This document shows, piece after piece, positions 35,853-45,167 of a stretch of 64,000 bases of DNA. The stretch's first letter is position 1. Every line of letters begins with the position of its first letter. Origin of the DNA: Neobacillus sp. DY30 (GTDB lineage: Bacteria > Bacillota > Bacilli > Bacillales > Cytobacillaceae); contig NZ_CP126093.1 of NCBI RefSeq assembly GCF_030123065.1, forward strand, positions 4,408,001 to 4,472,000. Reading direction: 5' to 3'. The notes under the pieces were generated by a model that was not told where the DNA came from, ran no database searches, and worked only from the letters and a program-made list of their open reading frames with translations. A program made the translations under genes and the position numbers.

Positions 35853-36848
35853 TTACTTATCACCATAAACGTATTTCAACGCGTGTTCAGGTGCTGCATA
35901 CGGTGCATTTTCAGCATAATCAGTGGCTTCGTTCACTTGCTTCATCACACGATCGTTAATTTCTTTTTCTAACTCATCACTCATTACACCGGTTTCTTTT
36001 AAATAGGCGCCAAAAGTAATAATAGGATCCTTCGTTTTCGCTTTAGCCACTTCATCAGGGGCACGGTACGAACGGTCATCGTCATCAGAAGAGTGTGGTG
36101 TCAGTCTGTAAGAGACTGTTTCTATTAGTGAAGGCCCCTCGCCACGGCGGCCGCGATCCGCTGCATCCTTGACCACTTTATAAACTTCTAATGGGTCATT
36201 TCCATCAACGGTAAATCCAGGCATACCGTATCCAATTGCACGATCAGATACTTTTTCACAACCTAATTGTTTTTCAATTGGAACTGAAATTGCATATTTA
36301 TTGTTTTCACACATGAATATGACTGGCAGTTTGTGAACTCCTGCAAAGTTAGCTCCTTCGTGGAAATCACCTTGGTTAGAGGAACCTTCACCAAAGGTTA
36401 CGAAGGTCACAAGATCCTTCCTCTCCATTTTTCCAGCTAATGCCACCCCTACCGCATGTGGAACCTGAGTTGTCACTGGTGAAGATCCGGTCACAATGCG
36501 ATTTCTCTTTTGCCCGAAATGTCCAGGCATTTGCCGGCCTCCTGAGTTCGGATCCTCCGCTTTAGCAAATCCAGATAGCATTAATTCCTTTGGTGTCATT
36601 CCAAACGTCAAAACTACCCCCATATCACGGTAATATGGCAGCACATAATCTTTTTCTTTATCAAGAGCAAATGCAGCACCTACTTGTGCCGCTTCTTGTC
36701 CTTGGCATGAAATTACGAAGGGTATTTTACCCGCACGATTCAATAGCCACATCCGTTCATCAATCCGGCGGGCCAGCAGCATAGTTTCATACATTTCCAA
36801 AACCTTTTCATCACTTAAACCTAATGCATGATGACGATTTTCAGCCAT
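35853..36848 (-). CDS. bkdAA: Branched-chain 2-oxo acid dehydrogenase E1 alpha subunit
   Basis: A 331-residue thiamine-diphosphate-binding subunit. The cofactor motif runs from GEGSSNQGDFHEG to NNKYAIS, and the HSSDDDDRSYR loop is typical of branched-chain-specific E1 alpha. Together with bkdAB it makes branched-chain acyl groups for E2. Confidence 0.94.
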   Translation of the reverse strand: MAENRHHALGLSDEKVLEMYETMLLARRIDERMWLLNRAGKIPFVISCQGQEAAQVGAAFALDKEKDYVLPYYRDMGVVLTFGMTPKELMLSGFAKAEDPNSGGRQMPGHFGQKRNRIVTGSSPVTTQVPHAVGVALAGKMERKDLVTFVTFGEGSSNQGDFHEGANFAGVHKLPVIFMCENNKYAISVPIEKQLGCEKVSDRAIGYGMPGFTVDGNDPLEVYKVVKDAADRGRRGEGPSLIETVSYRLTPHSSDDDDRSYRAPDEVAKAKTKDPIITFGAYLKETGVMSDELEKEINDRVMKQVNEATDYAENAPYAAPEHALKYVYGDK

Positions 36849-36885
36849 TTATTTTATACCTCCTTGTTCATACGTACCTTATTAC

Positions 36886-38307
36886 TTAAGAATGAATAGC
36901 TCTTCCATCAACTGCTAGAGCAGCTTCCCCAATCGCTTCTGACAACGTTGGATGAGGATGAATCGTATGAGCAATCTCCCACGGTGTGGCGTCCAATACC
37001 ATTGCCAATCCTGCCTCTGTTATCATATCCGTCACATGGGGACCAATCATATGCACCCCTAAGATATCATTGGTTTCTTCATCAGCGACAATCTTGACAA
37101 AACCATCGGATTCTCCAAATACGAGAGCCTTACCTATTGCTCGGAAAGAAAATTTGCCCACTTTTACTTTATGACCTTTTTCTTTTGCCTGCTCCTCGGT
37201 AATCCCCACACTGGAAACCTCAGGATTACTATATATACATCTAGAAACTAGATTGTAATTAAGCTCTGAAGGATCTTTTCCAGCAATATGCTCAACTGCA
37301 ATGATACCCTCATGGGAGGCAACATGTGCCAGCTGCAAGCCGCCAATGACATCACCAATTGCGTAAATATGAGATTCTTTTGTTTGGTAGAATTCATTGG
37401 TAACGATAAAACCCTTTTCAACTTGGATGTCTGTATTTTCCAATCCAATTCCTTCGACATTTGCTTGCCGACCTACTGAGACGAGAAGTTTTTCAGCCCT
37501 AAATTCCTTCAAGCCACCCTTCACTTCTGCGGATATGGTAACACCATCACCTTTTACGAGTGTTTCAGGAAGGACCTTTGCACTTGTTACAAGTTTTATT
37601 CCCTTTTTCTTCATAAGGCGCTGCATTTCTTTAGAAATCTCTTGATCTTCAGTTGGAATAATGCGATCCGCATACTCAATAACGGTGACTTGGACCCCGA
37701 AATCCGATAACATAGACGCCCATTCAATTCCAATTACGCCTCCGCCGACAATAATAATAGATGAAGGTAAGCATGTAAGCTCCAGTGCTTCATCTGAGGT
37801 GATGACTAAATCTCCATCAATTTCAAGCCCGGGAAGCGTTCTTGGTCTTGAACCTGTTGCAATGACAACATTTTTCGGAATCAACATTTCATTTTCTTCG
37901 CCGTTATTCATTTCAACAGAGATCGTTCCAGGCATTGGTGAAAAAATCGATGGCCCTAATATCCTGCCCATCCCTTCATAAACATCAATTTTCCCTTGTT
38001 TCATGAGATGTTGTACGCCTTTATGAAGCTGCTCAATGATTTTATTTTTTCTTTCCTGTACTTTTCCAAAGTTATAAGAAACTTCACTTGTTATCACACC
38101 GAAATCTTCGCTATGCTTAGCAGTTGCAAAAACCTCAGCACTTCTTAGAAGAGCTTTACTTGGGATACAACCTTTATGAAGACATGTTCCCCCAAGTTTT
38201 CCTTTTTCGACTATCGCTGTTTTTAAGCCAAGTTGAGAGGCACGAATGGCAGCCACATAACCGCCGGTACCACCGCCAAGAATGACTAAATCGTATTCTT
38301 GTGACAC
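36886..38307 (-). CDS. lpdV: Dihydrolipoamide dehydrogenase (E3) of the bkd complex
   Basis: A 473-residue FAD enzyme that reoxidises E2-bound lipoamide with NAD. It shows the N-terminal GGGTGGYVAAIRA Rossmann motif, the redox-active GGTCLHKGCIPSK disulfide (Cys at about 42 and 47), a second GGGVIGIEWA NAD motif and the C-terminal HPHPTLSE catalytic His. A dedicated E3 copy inside the operon. Confidence 0.94.
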   Translation of the reverse strand: MSQEYDLVILGGGTGGYVAAIRASQLGLKTAIVEKGKLGGTCLHKGCIPSKALLRSAEVFATAKHSEDFGVITSEVSYNFGKVQERKNKIIEQLHKGVQHLMKQGKIDVYEGMGRILGPSIFSPMPGTISVEMNNGEENEMLIPKNVVIATGSRPRTLPGLEIDGDLVITSDEALELTCLPSSIIIVGGGVIGIEWASMLSDFGVQVTVIEYADRIIPTEDQEISKEMQRLMKKKGIKLVTSAKVLPETLVKGDGVTISAEVKGGLKEFRAEKLLVSVGRQANVEGIGLENTDIQVEKGFIVTNEFYQTKESHIYAIGDVIGGLQLAHVASHEGIIAVEHIAGKDPSELNYNLVSRCIYSNPEVSSVGITEEQAKEKGHKVKVGKFSFRAIGKALVFGESDGFVKIVADEETNDILGVHMIGPHVTDMITEAGLAMVLDATPWEIAHTIHPHPTLSEAIGEAALAVDGRAIHS

Positions 38308-38328
38308 TGTATTTCCTCCCTAAAATCG

Positions 38329-39432
38329 TTAGATTTTTGCATTTTTAAATGTGCCAGGATATTCTTTTACCTTTTCCTCACCACGTAATACTCTTAGTGC
38401 ACCTTCAGCTAATGCTTGAAGTTCATTTTCACCTGGATGGACAATGGTATCTGCAATCCAATTAATTCTATCAGTGATAGATTTTACAAAGCCTTTCCCA
38501 TAAGCAAGACCGCCAGTTAACACAATAGCATCCACTTTACCGGCTAAGACCGCGCTGGCAGCGCCTATCTCTTTTGCCACTTGGTATGCCATCGCTTCAT
38601 AAATTAGAGAAGCTTGTTCATCACCCGCTTCAATTCTTTTTTCAACTTCCACCGCATCGTTCGTTCCAAGGTAACCAACCAGCCCACCCTGACCGACAAG
38701 TTTCTTCATTATTTCATCACGGTAGTACTGCCCCGAATAGCATAGGGCTACTAAATCTCCTGCTGGAACCGTTCCAGCTCGTTCCGGGCTAAACGGACCA
38801 TCACCATGGAGGCCATTGTTTACGTCAATGACTTTGCCTTGTTTATGTACCCCAACGGTAATCCCGCCTCCCATATGGGTCACAATTAGATTTAAATCGG
38901 TATATTTTTTACCTAATTCTTTCGCAACTCTTCTTGCCACAGCTTTCTGATTTAAAGCATGAAAAATACTTACCCTCTCAATTAAGGAAAAACCAGATAT
39001 TCTAGCAATTGGTTCTAGTTCGTCCACAACCACCGGGTCGACAATAAATGAAGGAATATTTAAACCAGAAGCAATTTCGTAAGCAATAATACCCCCGAGA
39101 TTTGAAGCATGCTGCCCAGCATACCCAGTGCGTAAATCCTCAAGCATTCTGTTATTGACCGCATAGGTACCACCTTCGATCGGACGGAGCAAACCGCCGC
39201 GTCCACAAACAGCACTCAACTTCGATATATTAATCCCTGCTTGATCCAGCGTTTCGAGGATTGTGTTTTTTCTAAATTCATATTGATCAATTATATTATC
39301 AAATGAATTTATCATTTCTGAATGATGTCGGATTGTTTTTTCAAAAATGGAAATTTCATTATCGAAGACCCCGATTTTAGTGGATGTGGAACCTGGATTG
39401 ATGACGAGTATTCGATATCTAGTATCAGGCAA
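38329..39432 (-). CDS. buk: Branched-chain fatty-acid (butyrate) kinase
   Basis: Acetokinase-family enzyme of about 367 residues that converts acyl phosphate plus ADP to the free acid and ATP, with ILVINPGSTSTK as the phosphate-binding opening. The start chosen is the TTG seven bases after GGAGGT; the in-frame ATG at 39447 overlaps that site. It works with Ptb, whose gene is two upstream. Confidence 0.92.
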   Translation of the reverse strand: MPDTRYRILVINPGSTSTKIGVFDNEISIFEKTIRHHSEMINSFDNIIDQYEFRKNTILETLDQAGINISKLSAVCGRGGLLRPIEGGTYAVNNRMLEDLRTGYAGQHASNLGGIIAYEIASGLNIPSFIVDPVVVDELEPIARISGFSLIERVSIFHALNQKAVARRVAKELGKKYTDLNLIVTHMGGGITVGVHKQGKVIDVNNGLHGDGPFSPERAGTVPAGDLVALCYSGQYYRDEIMKKLVGQGGLVGYLGTNDAVEVEKRIEAGDEQASLIYEAMAYQVAKEIGAASAVLAGKVDAIVLTGGLAYGKGFVKSITDRINWIADTIVHPGENELQALAEGALRVLRGEEKVKEYPGTFKNAKI

Positions 39433-39469
39433 CGTATTGACCTCCATTTTTCTACATTGTACATCTAGT

Positions 39470-39513
39470 AAAGGGAAAAGACGCTGAATTACATATTCAG
39501 CGCTCTGCCCTTT
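39470..39513 (-). terminator. Intercistronic stem-loop between bcd and buk
   Basis: CGCTGAAT pairs with ATTCAGCG around 5 bases, extended by outer AAAGGG/CCCTTT pairing; TCTTTT follows on the minus strand. It may terminate part of the transcripts, raising ptb-bcd over the downstream genes. Confidence 0.6.
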
Positions 39514-39520
39514 CTGCTTT

Positions 39521-40615
39521 TTAACGACGGCTTAAAATATGATGACCATTTTGGAGAAATTGACTGCGAGAATTACGCATTCTTTCAATTCTTTCCTCTG
39601 CCATGCGGTCAGCTGCTAAATAGGTAGGAATGCCATCGCGTTTAGAAATTTCAATGACTTTCTCAATATTTGCATAGATTGTTTCTACTTTCTTTAATGC
39701 TCGATCACGGTTATACCCATAAAGCTCATCTGCTACATTGATAACGCCGCCGGCATTAATAACATAGTCAGGAGCATATATAATACCCATTTCATGAATT
39801 AAGTCACCATGGCGAGTATCCTTTAACTGATTATTGGCTGCTCCGGCAATTACTTTAGCTTTTAGCTGTGGAATCGTATCGTCATTTACTGTTGCACCAA
39901 GAGCACAAGGAGCATAAATATCACACTCCACACCATAAATTTCATTTGGATCTACAGCACGTGCTCCAAATTCTTCAACTGCTCGCTGGACAGCTTCTTT
40001 ATTAATATCCGTGACGATTAATTGTGCACCCTCTTCGTGAAGATGACGGCAAAGATTATAAGCAACGTTACCAACACCTTGAACAGCTATTACTTTTCCT
40101 TCAAGCGAATCAGAACCAAAGGCAGCTTTAGCAGCGGCTTTCATCCCGCGGTAAACACCATATGCTGTAACAGGTGATGGATTACCGGAAGATCCAAATG
40201 CTGGTGAAATACCAGTTACATAGTTTGTTTCTTCATGAATCAAATCCATATCTGCTACGGTTGTTCCAACATCTTCTGCTGTAATGTATCTTCCATTTAA
40301 CCCCTGAATATAGCGGCCAAAAGCACGGAACATTTCTTCATTTTTATCCTTACGAGGGTCACCAATAATAACAGTTTTACCACCGCCAAGATTTAGCCCT
40401 GCAGCTGCGTTTTTATAGGTCATCCCTTTTGCTAACCGTAATGCATCTATGATGGCTGCTTCTTCTGATTCATATGTCCACATACGAGTACCGCCTAGAG
40501 CCGGACCTAATGTTGTATCATGTATAGCAATTATTGCTTTTAATCCAGACTGTTTATCCTGGCAAAATACAACTTGCTCATAATCGTATTGTTCTAAGTA
40601 CGTGAATATTTCCAT
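39521..40615 (-). CDS. bcd: Branched-chain amino acid (leucine) dehydrogenase
   Basis: A 364-residue NAD-dependent oxidative deaminase producing the keto acids used by the bkd complex. The catalytic lysine segment LNLGGGKTVIIG lies near residue 80, and the Rossmann motif VQGVGNVAYNLC near residue 180. Length equals the Bacillus enzyme. It follows ptb. Confidence 0.95.
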   Translation of the reverse strand: MEIFTYLEQYDYEQVVFCQDKQSGLKAIIAIHDTTLGPALGGTRMWTYESEEAAIIDALRLAKGMTYKNAAAGLNLGGGKTVIIGDPRKDKNEEMFRAFGRYIQGLNGRYITAEDVGTTVADMDLIHEETNYVTGISPAFGSSGNPSPVTAYGVYRGMKAAAKAAFGSDSLEGKVIAVQGVGNVAYNLCRHLHEEGAQLIVTDINKEAVQRAVEEFGARAVDPNEIYGVECDIYAPCALGATVNDDTIPQLKAKVIAGAANNQLKDTRHGDLIHEMGIIYAPDYVINAGGVINVADELYGYNRDRALKKVETIYANIEKVIEISKRDGIPTYLAADRMAEERIERMRNSRSQFLQNGHHILSRR

Positions 40616-40645
40616 GGTAAAAAAATCCTCCCTTTAGGTAAAAAT

Positions 40646-41554
40646 CTATTTGGTAACAGAGCAGATAGCTAGTGCAAGTGAATATAGCTTACTTTCCGCA
40701 GAATCGGCTCTTGAGGTTAATACAATTGGAGCCTTTGCGCCGGCAATAACAGCTCCTACTTTTGCTTTTGCAAAATAAACTAAGGACTTATATAAGACGT
40801 TTCCAACTTCAATGGCAGGAACTAATAGAACATCTGCTCTTCCTGCTACTTCACTATGAATTCCTTTGTGTTCAGCAGCTATCGAAGAAATGGCATTATC
40901 TAAAGCTAACGGCCCATCTACAATACAGCCTGTGATTTGCCCGCGTTTATTCATAATCGTTAATGCAGCAGCATCAATAGTTGCTTGCATGGCTGGATTT
41001 ACCACTTCAACCGCAGCAATAGGAGCAACTTTAGGATATTCTATTCCAATGGCCTTTGCTATGGCCGCAGCATTTCTTATCATTTGCGCCTTTTGCTCCA
41101 AATCTGGGGCAATATTCATTCCTGCATCAGTGACGATAGTAAATCGATCGTATTCTGGAATTTCAAAGACAGCTACATGTGATAGAATATTTCCCGTTCT
41201 TAAACCGTATTCTTTGTTTAAAACCGCTTTTAAAAGGTCGCTCGTAGGAATATTCCCTTTCATTAACACGGTTGCTTCCCCAGAGGATACAGCCCTAACG
41301 GCCATTTCTGCAGCCATCTTATTTGAATCTGCATGAACAACAGTTACACTTTTATTACTCTTCTGCTGGTCTTTTTGATTCACATCCAATATCGTCGTAA
41401 TTTTTTCATTATCACCAAATAATATAAAATTGGCAAGATTTCGGTTTAACGCCTCACTCACTGCTCCTATGACTTCTTCATCTTCTGCCGCTGCAACAGC
41501 TACCGTGACATTATTCAGTTGGGTTGCTTTGTCTATTAATGATTCAAGCAACAA
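40646..41554 (-). CDS. ptb: Phosphotransbutyrylase
   Basis: Transfers branched-chain acyl groups from CoA to phosphate, giving the substrate of Buk. The proposed start is the TTG at 41554, nine bases behind an AAAGGG ribosome site, which gives 302 residues and aligns with the B. subtilis N-terminus (LLESLIDKATQLNN). The longer frame from 41614 begins inside the sigma-54 promoter, and the ATG at 41587 falls at the predicted transcription start, so both are unlikely. First gene of the bkd operon. Confidence 0.88.
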   Translation of the reverse strand: MLLESLIDKATQLNNVTVAVAAAEDEEVIGAVSEALNRNLANFILFGDNEKITTILDVNQKDQQKSNKSVTVVHADSNKMAAEMAVRAVSSGEATVLMKGNIPTSDLLKAVLNKEYGLRTGNILSHVAVFEIPEYDRFTIVTDAGMNIAPDLEQKAQMIRNAAAIAKAIGIEYPKVAPIAAVEVVNPAMQATIDAAALTIMNKRGQITGCIVDGPLALDNAISSIAAEHKGIHSEVAGRADVLLVPAIEVGNVLYKSLVYFAKAKVGAVIAGAKAPIVLTSRADSAESKLYSLALAICSVTK

Positions 41555-41596
41555 GGTGTCATCAACCCTTTCTCTCTTCAACTCCATATATGTAAT

Positions 41597-41614
41597 ATGC
41601 AAAATCCGTGCCAA
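41597..41614 (-). promoter_or_regulatory. Sigma-54 (SigL) -24/-12 promoter of the bkd operon
   Basis: TTGGCACGGATTTTGCAT on the minus strand matches TGGCAC-N5-TTGCW with the required 10 bp between GG and GC. The adjacent bkdR encodes a sigma-54 activator, matching the known SigL control of bkd in B. subtilis. Confidence 0.92.
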
Positions 41615-41651
41615 GTTAAAAACTCTGAAAACGCTTTATAAATCAGAATAT

Positions 41652-41675
41652 ATAGTGCAATTATTTTCACACTAT
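41652..41675. promoter_or_regulatory. Candidate upstream activator site for BkdR
   Basis: Dyad ATAGTG-12-CACTAT centred about 50 bp upstream of the -24 element, in the 66-bp gap after bkdR. Proposed as a BkdR site from position only. Confidence 0.4.
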
Positions 41676-41680
41676 GAAAT

Positions 41681-43756
41681 TTATTGCATGCTATTATTTT
41701 CAATTTTATATTTTTCTAATTTATAATAAAGATTTCTCACGGACAAACCCAATGCTTTAGCGGCAGCCGTCTTATTTCCATTAAAACGTTGCAGCGTTTG
41801 CTGGATAATTTCGGTTTCATAATCTTCAACCATCGCAGGCAAAGAACGATCCTGCTGGATTGACTCACCATGGTCGGATATTTGGTGCTCTGAACCTGTT
41901 TTTTTAGTCCTTAGTTCAGGGAGATGATGGATATTAATGAATGTTTCATTGTAATTCATAAAAATCATTGCCCGGCCAAGAATATTCTCTAGTTCACGTA
42001 CATTCCCCGGCCAATCATAATTCATTAATTTTAGAAGCGCTGCCTGAGCAACACCCTCCACATTCCTTCCATAATCTTGATTAATTTTTTGGATAAGCCT
42101 TTCACACAATACAGGAATCTCTTCTTTTCGTTTCCGGAGTGGCGGAATATGTATAGGCATACGATTTAAACGATAGTATAAGTCTTCCCTAAAAGAACCT
42201 TTCGCAATTCCTTTTTCAAGATTCACGTGGGTTGCAGCAATGATTCTCACATTTATCGGAACAGGCTTTGTGCCGCCAACCCGAATGATTTCATTCTCTT
42301 GCAAAACCCTTAATAATTTTGCCTGCGTATTAGCTGATAGTTCACCTATTTCATCAAGAAAGATGCTTCCATTATTCGCTTCTTCAAAAAAGCCCCTTTT
42401 TCCGCCTCTTTTTGCTCCTGAAAAGGCTCCCTCTTCATAACCAAATAATTCACTCTCTAACAGGGTCTCTGATATAGCCGCACAATTGACACGAATAAAT
42501 TTGTTATACTTTCGGTCACTTGCATTATGTATGGCATGTGCAAACAATTCCTTTCCGGTACCGGACTCACCACGTAAAAGGACGGTTGCCGGCGTTTTTG
42601 CGCCAAGCTTGGCCTGCTCAATCGCAAGCTTCATTTCCTCAGAACTGCCAATAATATCTTCAAAGGTATACTTCGCTTCAAGTGTACGGATGATTTGACG
42701 TGCACGGTTTAATTCCCGGTTTAGAGATTTAATCTCAGACATATCATGTATAACTCCAACACTGCCTTTTAGTTTCCCTTTAACAATGATCGGAGCCACA
42801 TTAACAATGACCTCCCGTTTATTAGCTCCTACCCGCATAGGAACCCCGCGGACTGCTCTTCTTGTCTGGAGAACCTTCATATGCATACTTTCACCTTCTG
42901 ATATATCTGCTGTTGCCGGGTGTCCAATTACTTGTTCTTGCGTAAGCCCCGTAAGGCGGGAATACGCCGGATTAATGAGAAGCCCCCTTCCGTTTTCATC
43001 AACTACTGAGATTGCATCATCACTAGAGTGGATAATTGCTTGAAGCATTGTTTGAATTTCTTTTAAGTCCGTAATTTCCTCAGCAAGATTGACAACCTCT
43101 GTAATATCTTTAAAAACAGCAAATGCACCAATTAACGTTCCGTTCTCTTCAATGATTGGAATACGAGTTGTAATTATTTTTCGTCCGTTCCCCAGATTCA
43201 TTTCTTGATTGGTCTCTGTTCTTCTCGTTTCCAGGATTAATGGAAGTCTGCTTTCAGGAATTACTTCAATAACCTTTTTCCCAATTGCCTGTTCCCGTGT
43301 TACGCCCGTCATCTCTTCGGCTCGACGGTTAAATAAAATTATGTTCCCCTTTGAATCTATAACCAGCATTCCATCATTCGCGGCATTAAAAATTAATTCT
43401 TGTTGATAAGAGGCATTCTGATGCTTAACAATTAATTCTTCCTTTTCTTCTAGAAGCTTGGCTAGAAGAAATGCAACACTGCCAGGTATTAAAACGGTTT
43501 TCTTGTCCTTTGTGCTTCTTAACTCTTGAAAAACATATTCATTTCCTGTTACCTCAATGATGATGTCTATCTGCTCTGTTAAATATGGCTTCCAGTCTGT
43601 CCCAGTCTTTATCCCCTCATTTTGTGCCAATACAATTCCTGGTGCATCAAGATTTCTATCAATGACAACCATCACATTCAGAACTTCTGTTTCATTGAGT
43701 AATTTAAGGATCGCCGTACCGCCCTTGCCGGCACCAACAATCATAACATTTTGCAT
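41681..43756 (-). CDS. bkdR: Sigma-54-dependent transcriptional activator of the bkd operon
   Basis: A 691-residue enhancer-binding protein. It has an N-terminal Rossmann-like region (1-100), two PAS domains (about 115-220 and 232-340), an AAA+ domain with Walker A GESGTGKE at 396-403, the sigma-54 contact loop GAFSGA at 443-448 (usual form GAFTGA) and Walker B GSIFLDEIGEL, and a Fis-type helix-turn-helix at the C-terminus (TAAAKALGLSVRNLYYKL). It lies directly upstream of the operon it should control. Confidence 0.94.
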   Translation of the reverse strand: MQNVMIVGAGKGGTAILKLLNETEVLNVMVVIDRNLDAPGIVLAQNEGIKTGTDWKPYLTEQIDIIIEVTGNEYVFQELRSTKDKKTVLIPGSVAFLLAKLLEEKEELIVKHQNASYQQELIFNAANDGMLVIDSKGNIILFNRRAEEMTGVTREQAIGKKVIEVIPESRLPLILETRRTETNQEMNLGNGRKIITTRIPIIEENGTLIGAFAVFKDITEVVNLAEEITDLKEIQTMLQAIIHSSDDAISVVDENGRGLLINPAYSRLTGLTQEQVIGHPATADISEGESMHMKVLQTRRAVRGVPMRVGANKREVIVNVAPIIVKGKLKGSVGVIHDMSEIKSLNRELNRARQIIRTLEAKYTFEDIIGSSEEMKLAIEQAKLGAKTPATVLLRGESGTGKELFAHAIHNASDRKYNKFIRVNCAAISETLLESELFGYEEGAFSGAKRGGKRGFFEEANNGSIFLDEIGELSANTQAKLLRVLQENEIIRVGGTKPVPINVRIIAATHVNLEKGIAKGSFREDLYYRLNRMPIHIPPLRKRKEEIPVLCERLIQKINQDYGRNVEGVAQAALLKLMNYDWPGNVRELENILGRAMIFMNYNETFINIHHLPELRTKKTGSEHQISDHGESIQQDRSLPAMVEDYETEIIQQTLQRFNGNKTAAAKALGLSVRNLYYKLEKYKIENNSMQ

Positions 43757-43860
43757 TTTTCCGCCCCTTTATTATATTTGAAAAAGAAAACTTTTTCACA
43801 CCAACATAATCGAAAACATGCAATATTTTTCATTCTCTATTCTATATTTTTTCACTTGTC

Positions 43861-43888
43861 TTGACAAATTATATCCTTGTACTAATAT
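43861..43888 (+). promoter_or_regulatory. Predicted sigma-A promoter of the yqzF-like gene
   Basis: Perfect TTGACA -35 and TAATAT -10 with a 16-bp spacer, about 55 bp before the start codon. Confidence 0.65.
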
Positions 43889-43942
43889 TTCTTATGAAGG
43901 TATAATTCTTTTGACTTATTAAACAATTGGAAGGATTAAATT

Positions 43943-44185
43943 ATGAGGCGGATTATTGCTCTACTAATATTGGTTATTCCAGGATTTTTAGCTGGCTACG
44001 GCATTAAATTAATGCGCGATATGACATTTGGGATTCTGCAAGCACCTATTCCCTTCTTATGGCTGCAATTTCTTTTAGGCCTGATTCTTTTTTTAGGTGG
44101 ATTAGGGTTCGTCGCTGGCTTTATTTTTCATCGTGACAGAAAGAGAAATAAAGTACAAACAAGGTTTTCAAACACAAAAAAATAA
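43943..44185 (+). CDS. yqzF: YqzF-like (DUF2627) small membrane protein, 80 aa
   Basis: A short protein with two transmembrane helices (about 3-22 and 38-66) and a basic C-terminal tail (HRDRKRNKVQTRF). Sequence and position beside bkdR match B. subtilis YqzF; the function is unknown. It starts at ATG behind GGAAGG and ends in a terminator shared with the convergent phosphodiesterase gene. Confidence 0.82.
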   Translation: MRRIIALLILVIPGFLAGYGIKLMRDMTFGILQAPIPFLWLQFLLGLILFLGGLGFVAGFIFHRDRKRNKVQTRFSNTKK

Positions 44186-44208
44186 AAGAGGCCGTTACGG
44201 TCTCTTTT
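44184..44208. terminator. Bidirectional terminator between yqzF-like and phosphodiesterase genes
   Basis: AAAAGAG-CCG pairs with CGG-CTCTTTT around TTA. The loop holds the stop codon of the minus-strand gene. Confidence 0.75.
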
Positions 44209-44923
44209 CAAATTGTTTTTTAATTTTTAATGCCGTTACTGGATCATCTGTGATCAATGCTGTGCAGTTAATTTTTATTAGTCTTTTGATGTCAGACTCT
44301 TTATTGACAGTATAGGGTCTAACAGCTACTCCATTTACTAACGCATCTTTAATAATATCATCTGTTATTGACACCAGCTTCGGATGAATGCCTTTTGCAC
44401 GGATAGATTGTGCATAAATCCACGGCATATAAATTCGCTCATTAAACAGTGGAGCTGTCTCTATTTCAGGTGCTGTCCGATAACTTAAAACGATACTGTA
44501 ATGATTAAAAGATGATATAATAATCCGATTACTCAGGTTATATTTCCGAACAAGCTGAATGACTTTTTCTTCCATTCCTTGATATGGTAATAGATTATTT
44601 TTCAACTCTATGTTACACACTAAATGATTAGATTGCATCCATTCAAGAACCTCAATTAAAGAAGGGATGGGTTCTTTTTTTACACCTTTTTTATTAGCAT
44701 TAAACTTTCGTATTTCCTGAAAGGTAAAATCCTTAACAAAGCCAGAACCAGTTGTTGTCCGGTCAACTTTTTCATCATGGATGACCACCACTTCACCGTC
44801 TTTGGTTAATTGGACATCGAGCTCTAAACCGTCTGAACCCGCCCTTTCTGCTTCAATAAATGCCTTCATAGTATTTTCTGCAAAGACGGCTGAATACCCT
44901 CGATGAGCAAAAATTTGTGTCAT
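44195..44923 (-). CDS. Glycerophosphodiester phosphodiesterase (YqiK-like)
   Basis: A 242-residue TIM-barrel enzyme that hydrolyses glycerophosphodiesters to glycerol-3-phosphate and an alcohol. Catalytic motifs are HRGYSAVFAENTM (His7, Glu16) and LELDVQLTKDGEVVVIHDE (with metal ligands and His49). There is no signal peptide, so it is cytoplasmic. Corresponds by position to B. subtilis yqiK. Confidence 0.9.
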   Translation of the reverse strand: MTQIFAHRGYSAVFAENTMKAFIEAERAGSDGLELDVQLTKDGEVVVIHDEKVDRTTTGSGFVKDFTFQEIRKFNANKKGVKKEPIPSLIEVLEWMQSNHLVCNIELKNNLLPYQGMEEKVIQLVRKYNLSNRIIISSFNHYSIVLSYRTAPEIETAPLFNERIYMPWIYAQSIRAKGIHPKLVSITDDIIKDALVNGVAVRPYTVNKESDIKRLIKINCTALITDDPVTALKIKKQFEKRP

Positions 44924-44964
44924 GCTTCCACTCCCTAACTAAAAAATGAAGGTAGGAATCTAAT

Positions 44965-45102
44965 ATGAAACCGTTACAATTATCGCCTGAAACTGCTGTT
45001 AAACTAGCCGAAAAATTAAATGTTCCGTTAGAACAACTTATGCATATGCCTCAGCATATACTTATTCAAAAATTAATGGAACTAGAAAATGAAAATAAAT
45101 AA
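44965..45102 (+). CDS. YycC-like small protein, 45 aa
   Basis: A short gene starting at ATG behind AGGTAGGA. The peptide (LQLSPETAVKLAEKL, then LEQLMHMPQHILIQKL) strongly recalls the YycC family of Bacillus; the function is unknown. It is divergent from the phosphodiesterase gene and convergent with spo0A, from which a strong terminator separates it. Confidence 0.8.
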   Translation: MKPLQLSPETAVKLAEKLNVPLEQLMHMPQHILIQKLMELENENK

Positions 45103-45116
45103 GATTTAAACCATGG

Positions 45117-45151
45117 AAAAAGCCTTCATTTTGAAAATGAAGGCTTTTTTT
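45117..45151. terminator. Bidirectional terminator between yycC-like gene and spo0A
   Basis: AAAAGCCTTCATTTT pairs perfectly with its complement with almost no loop, followed by T residues in both orientations. Confidence 0.9.
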
Positions 45152-45167
45152 ACTATTTTTCATCTCT

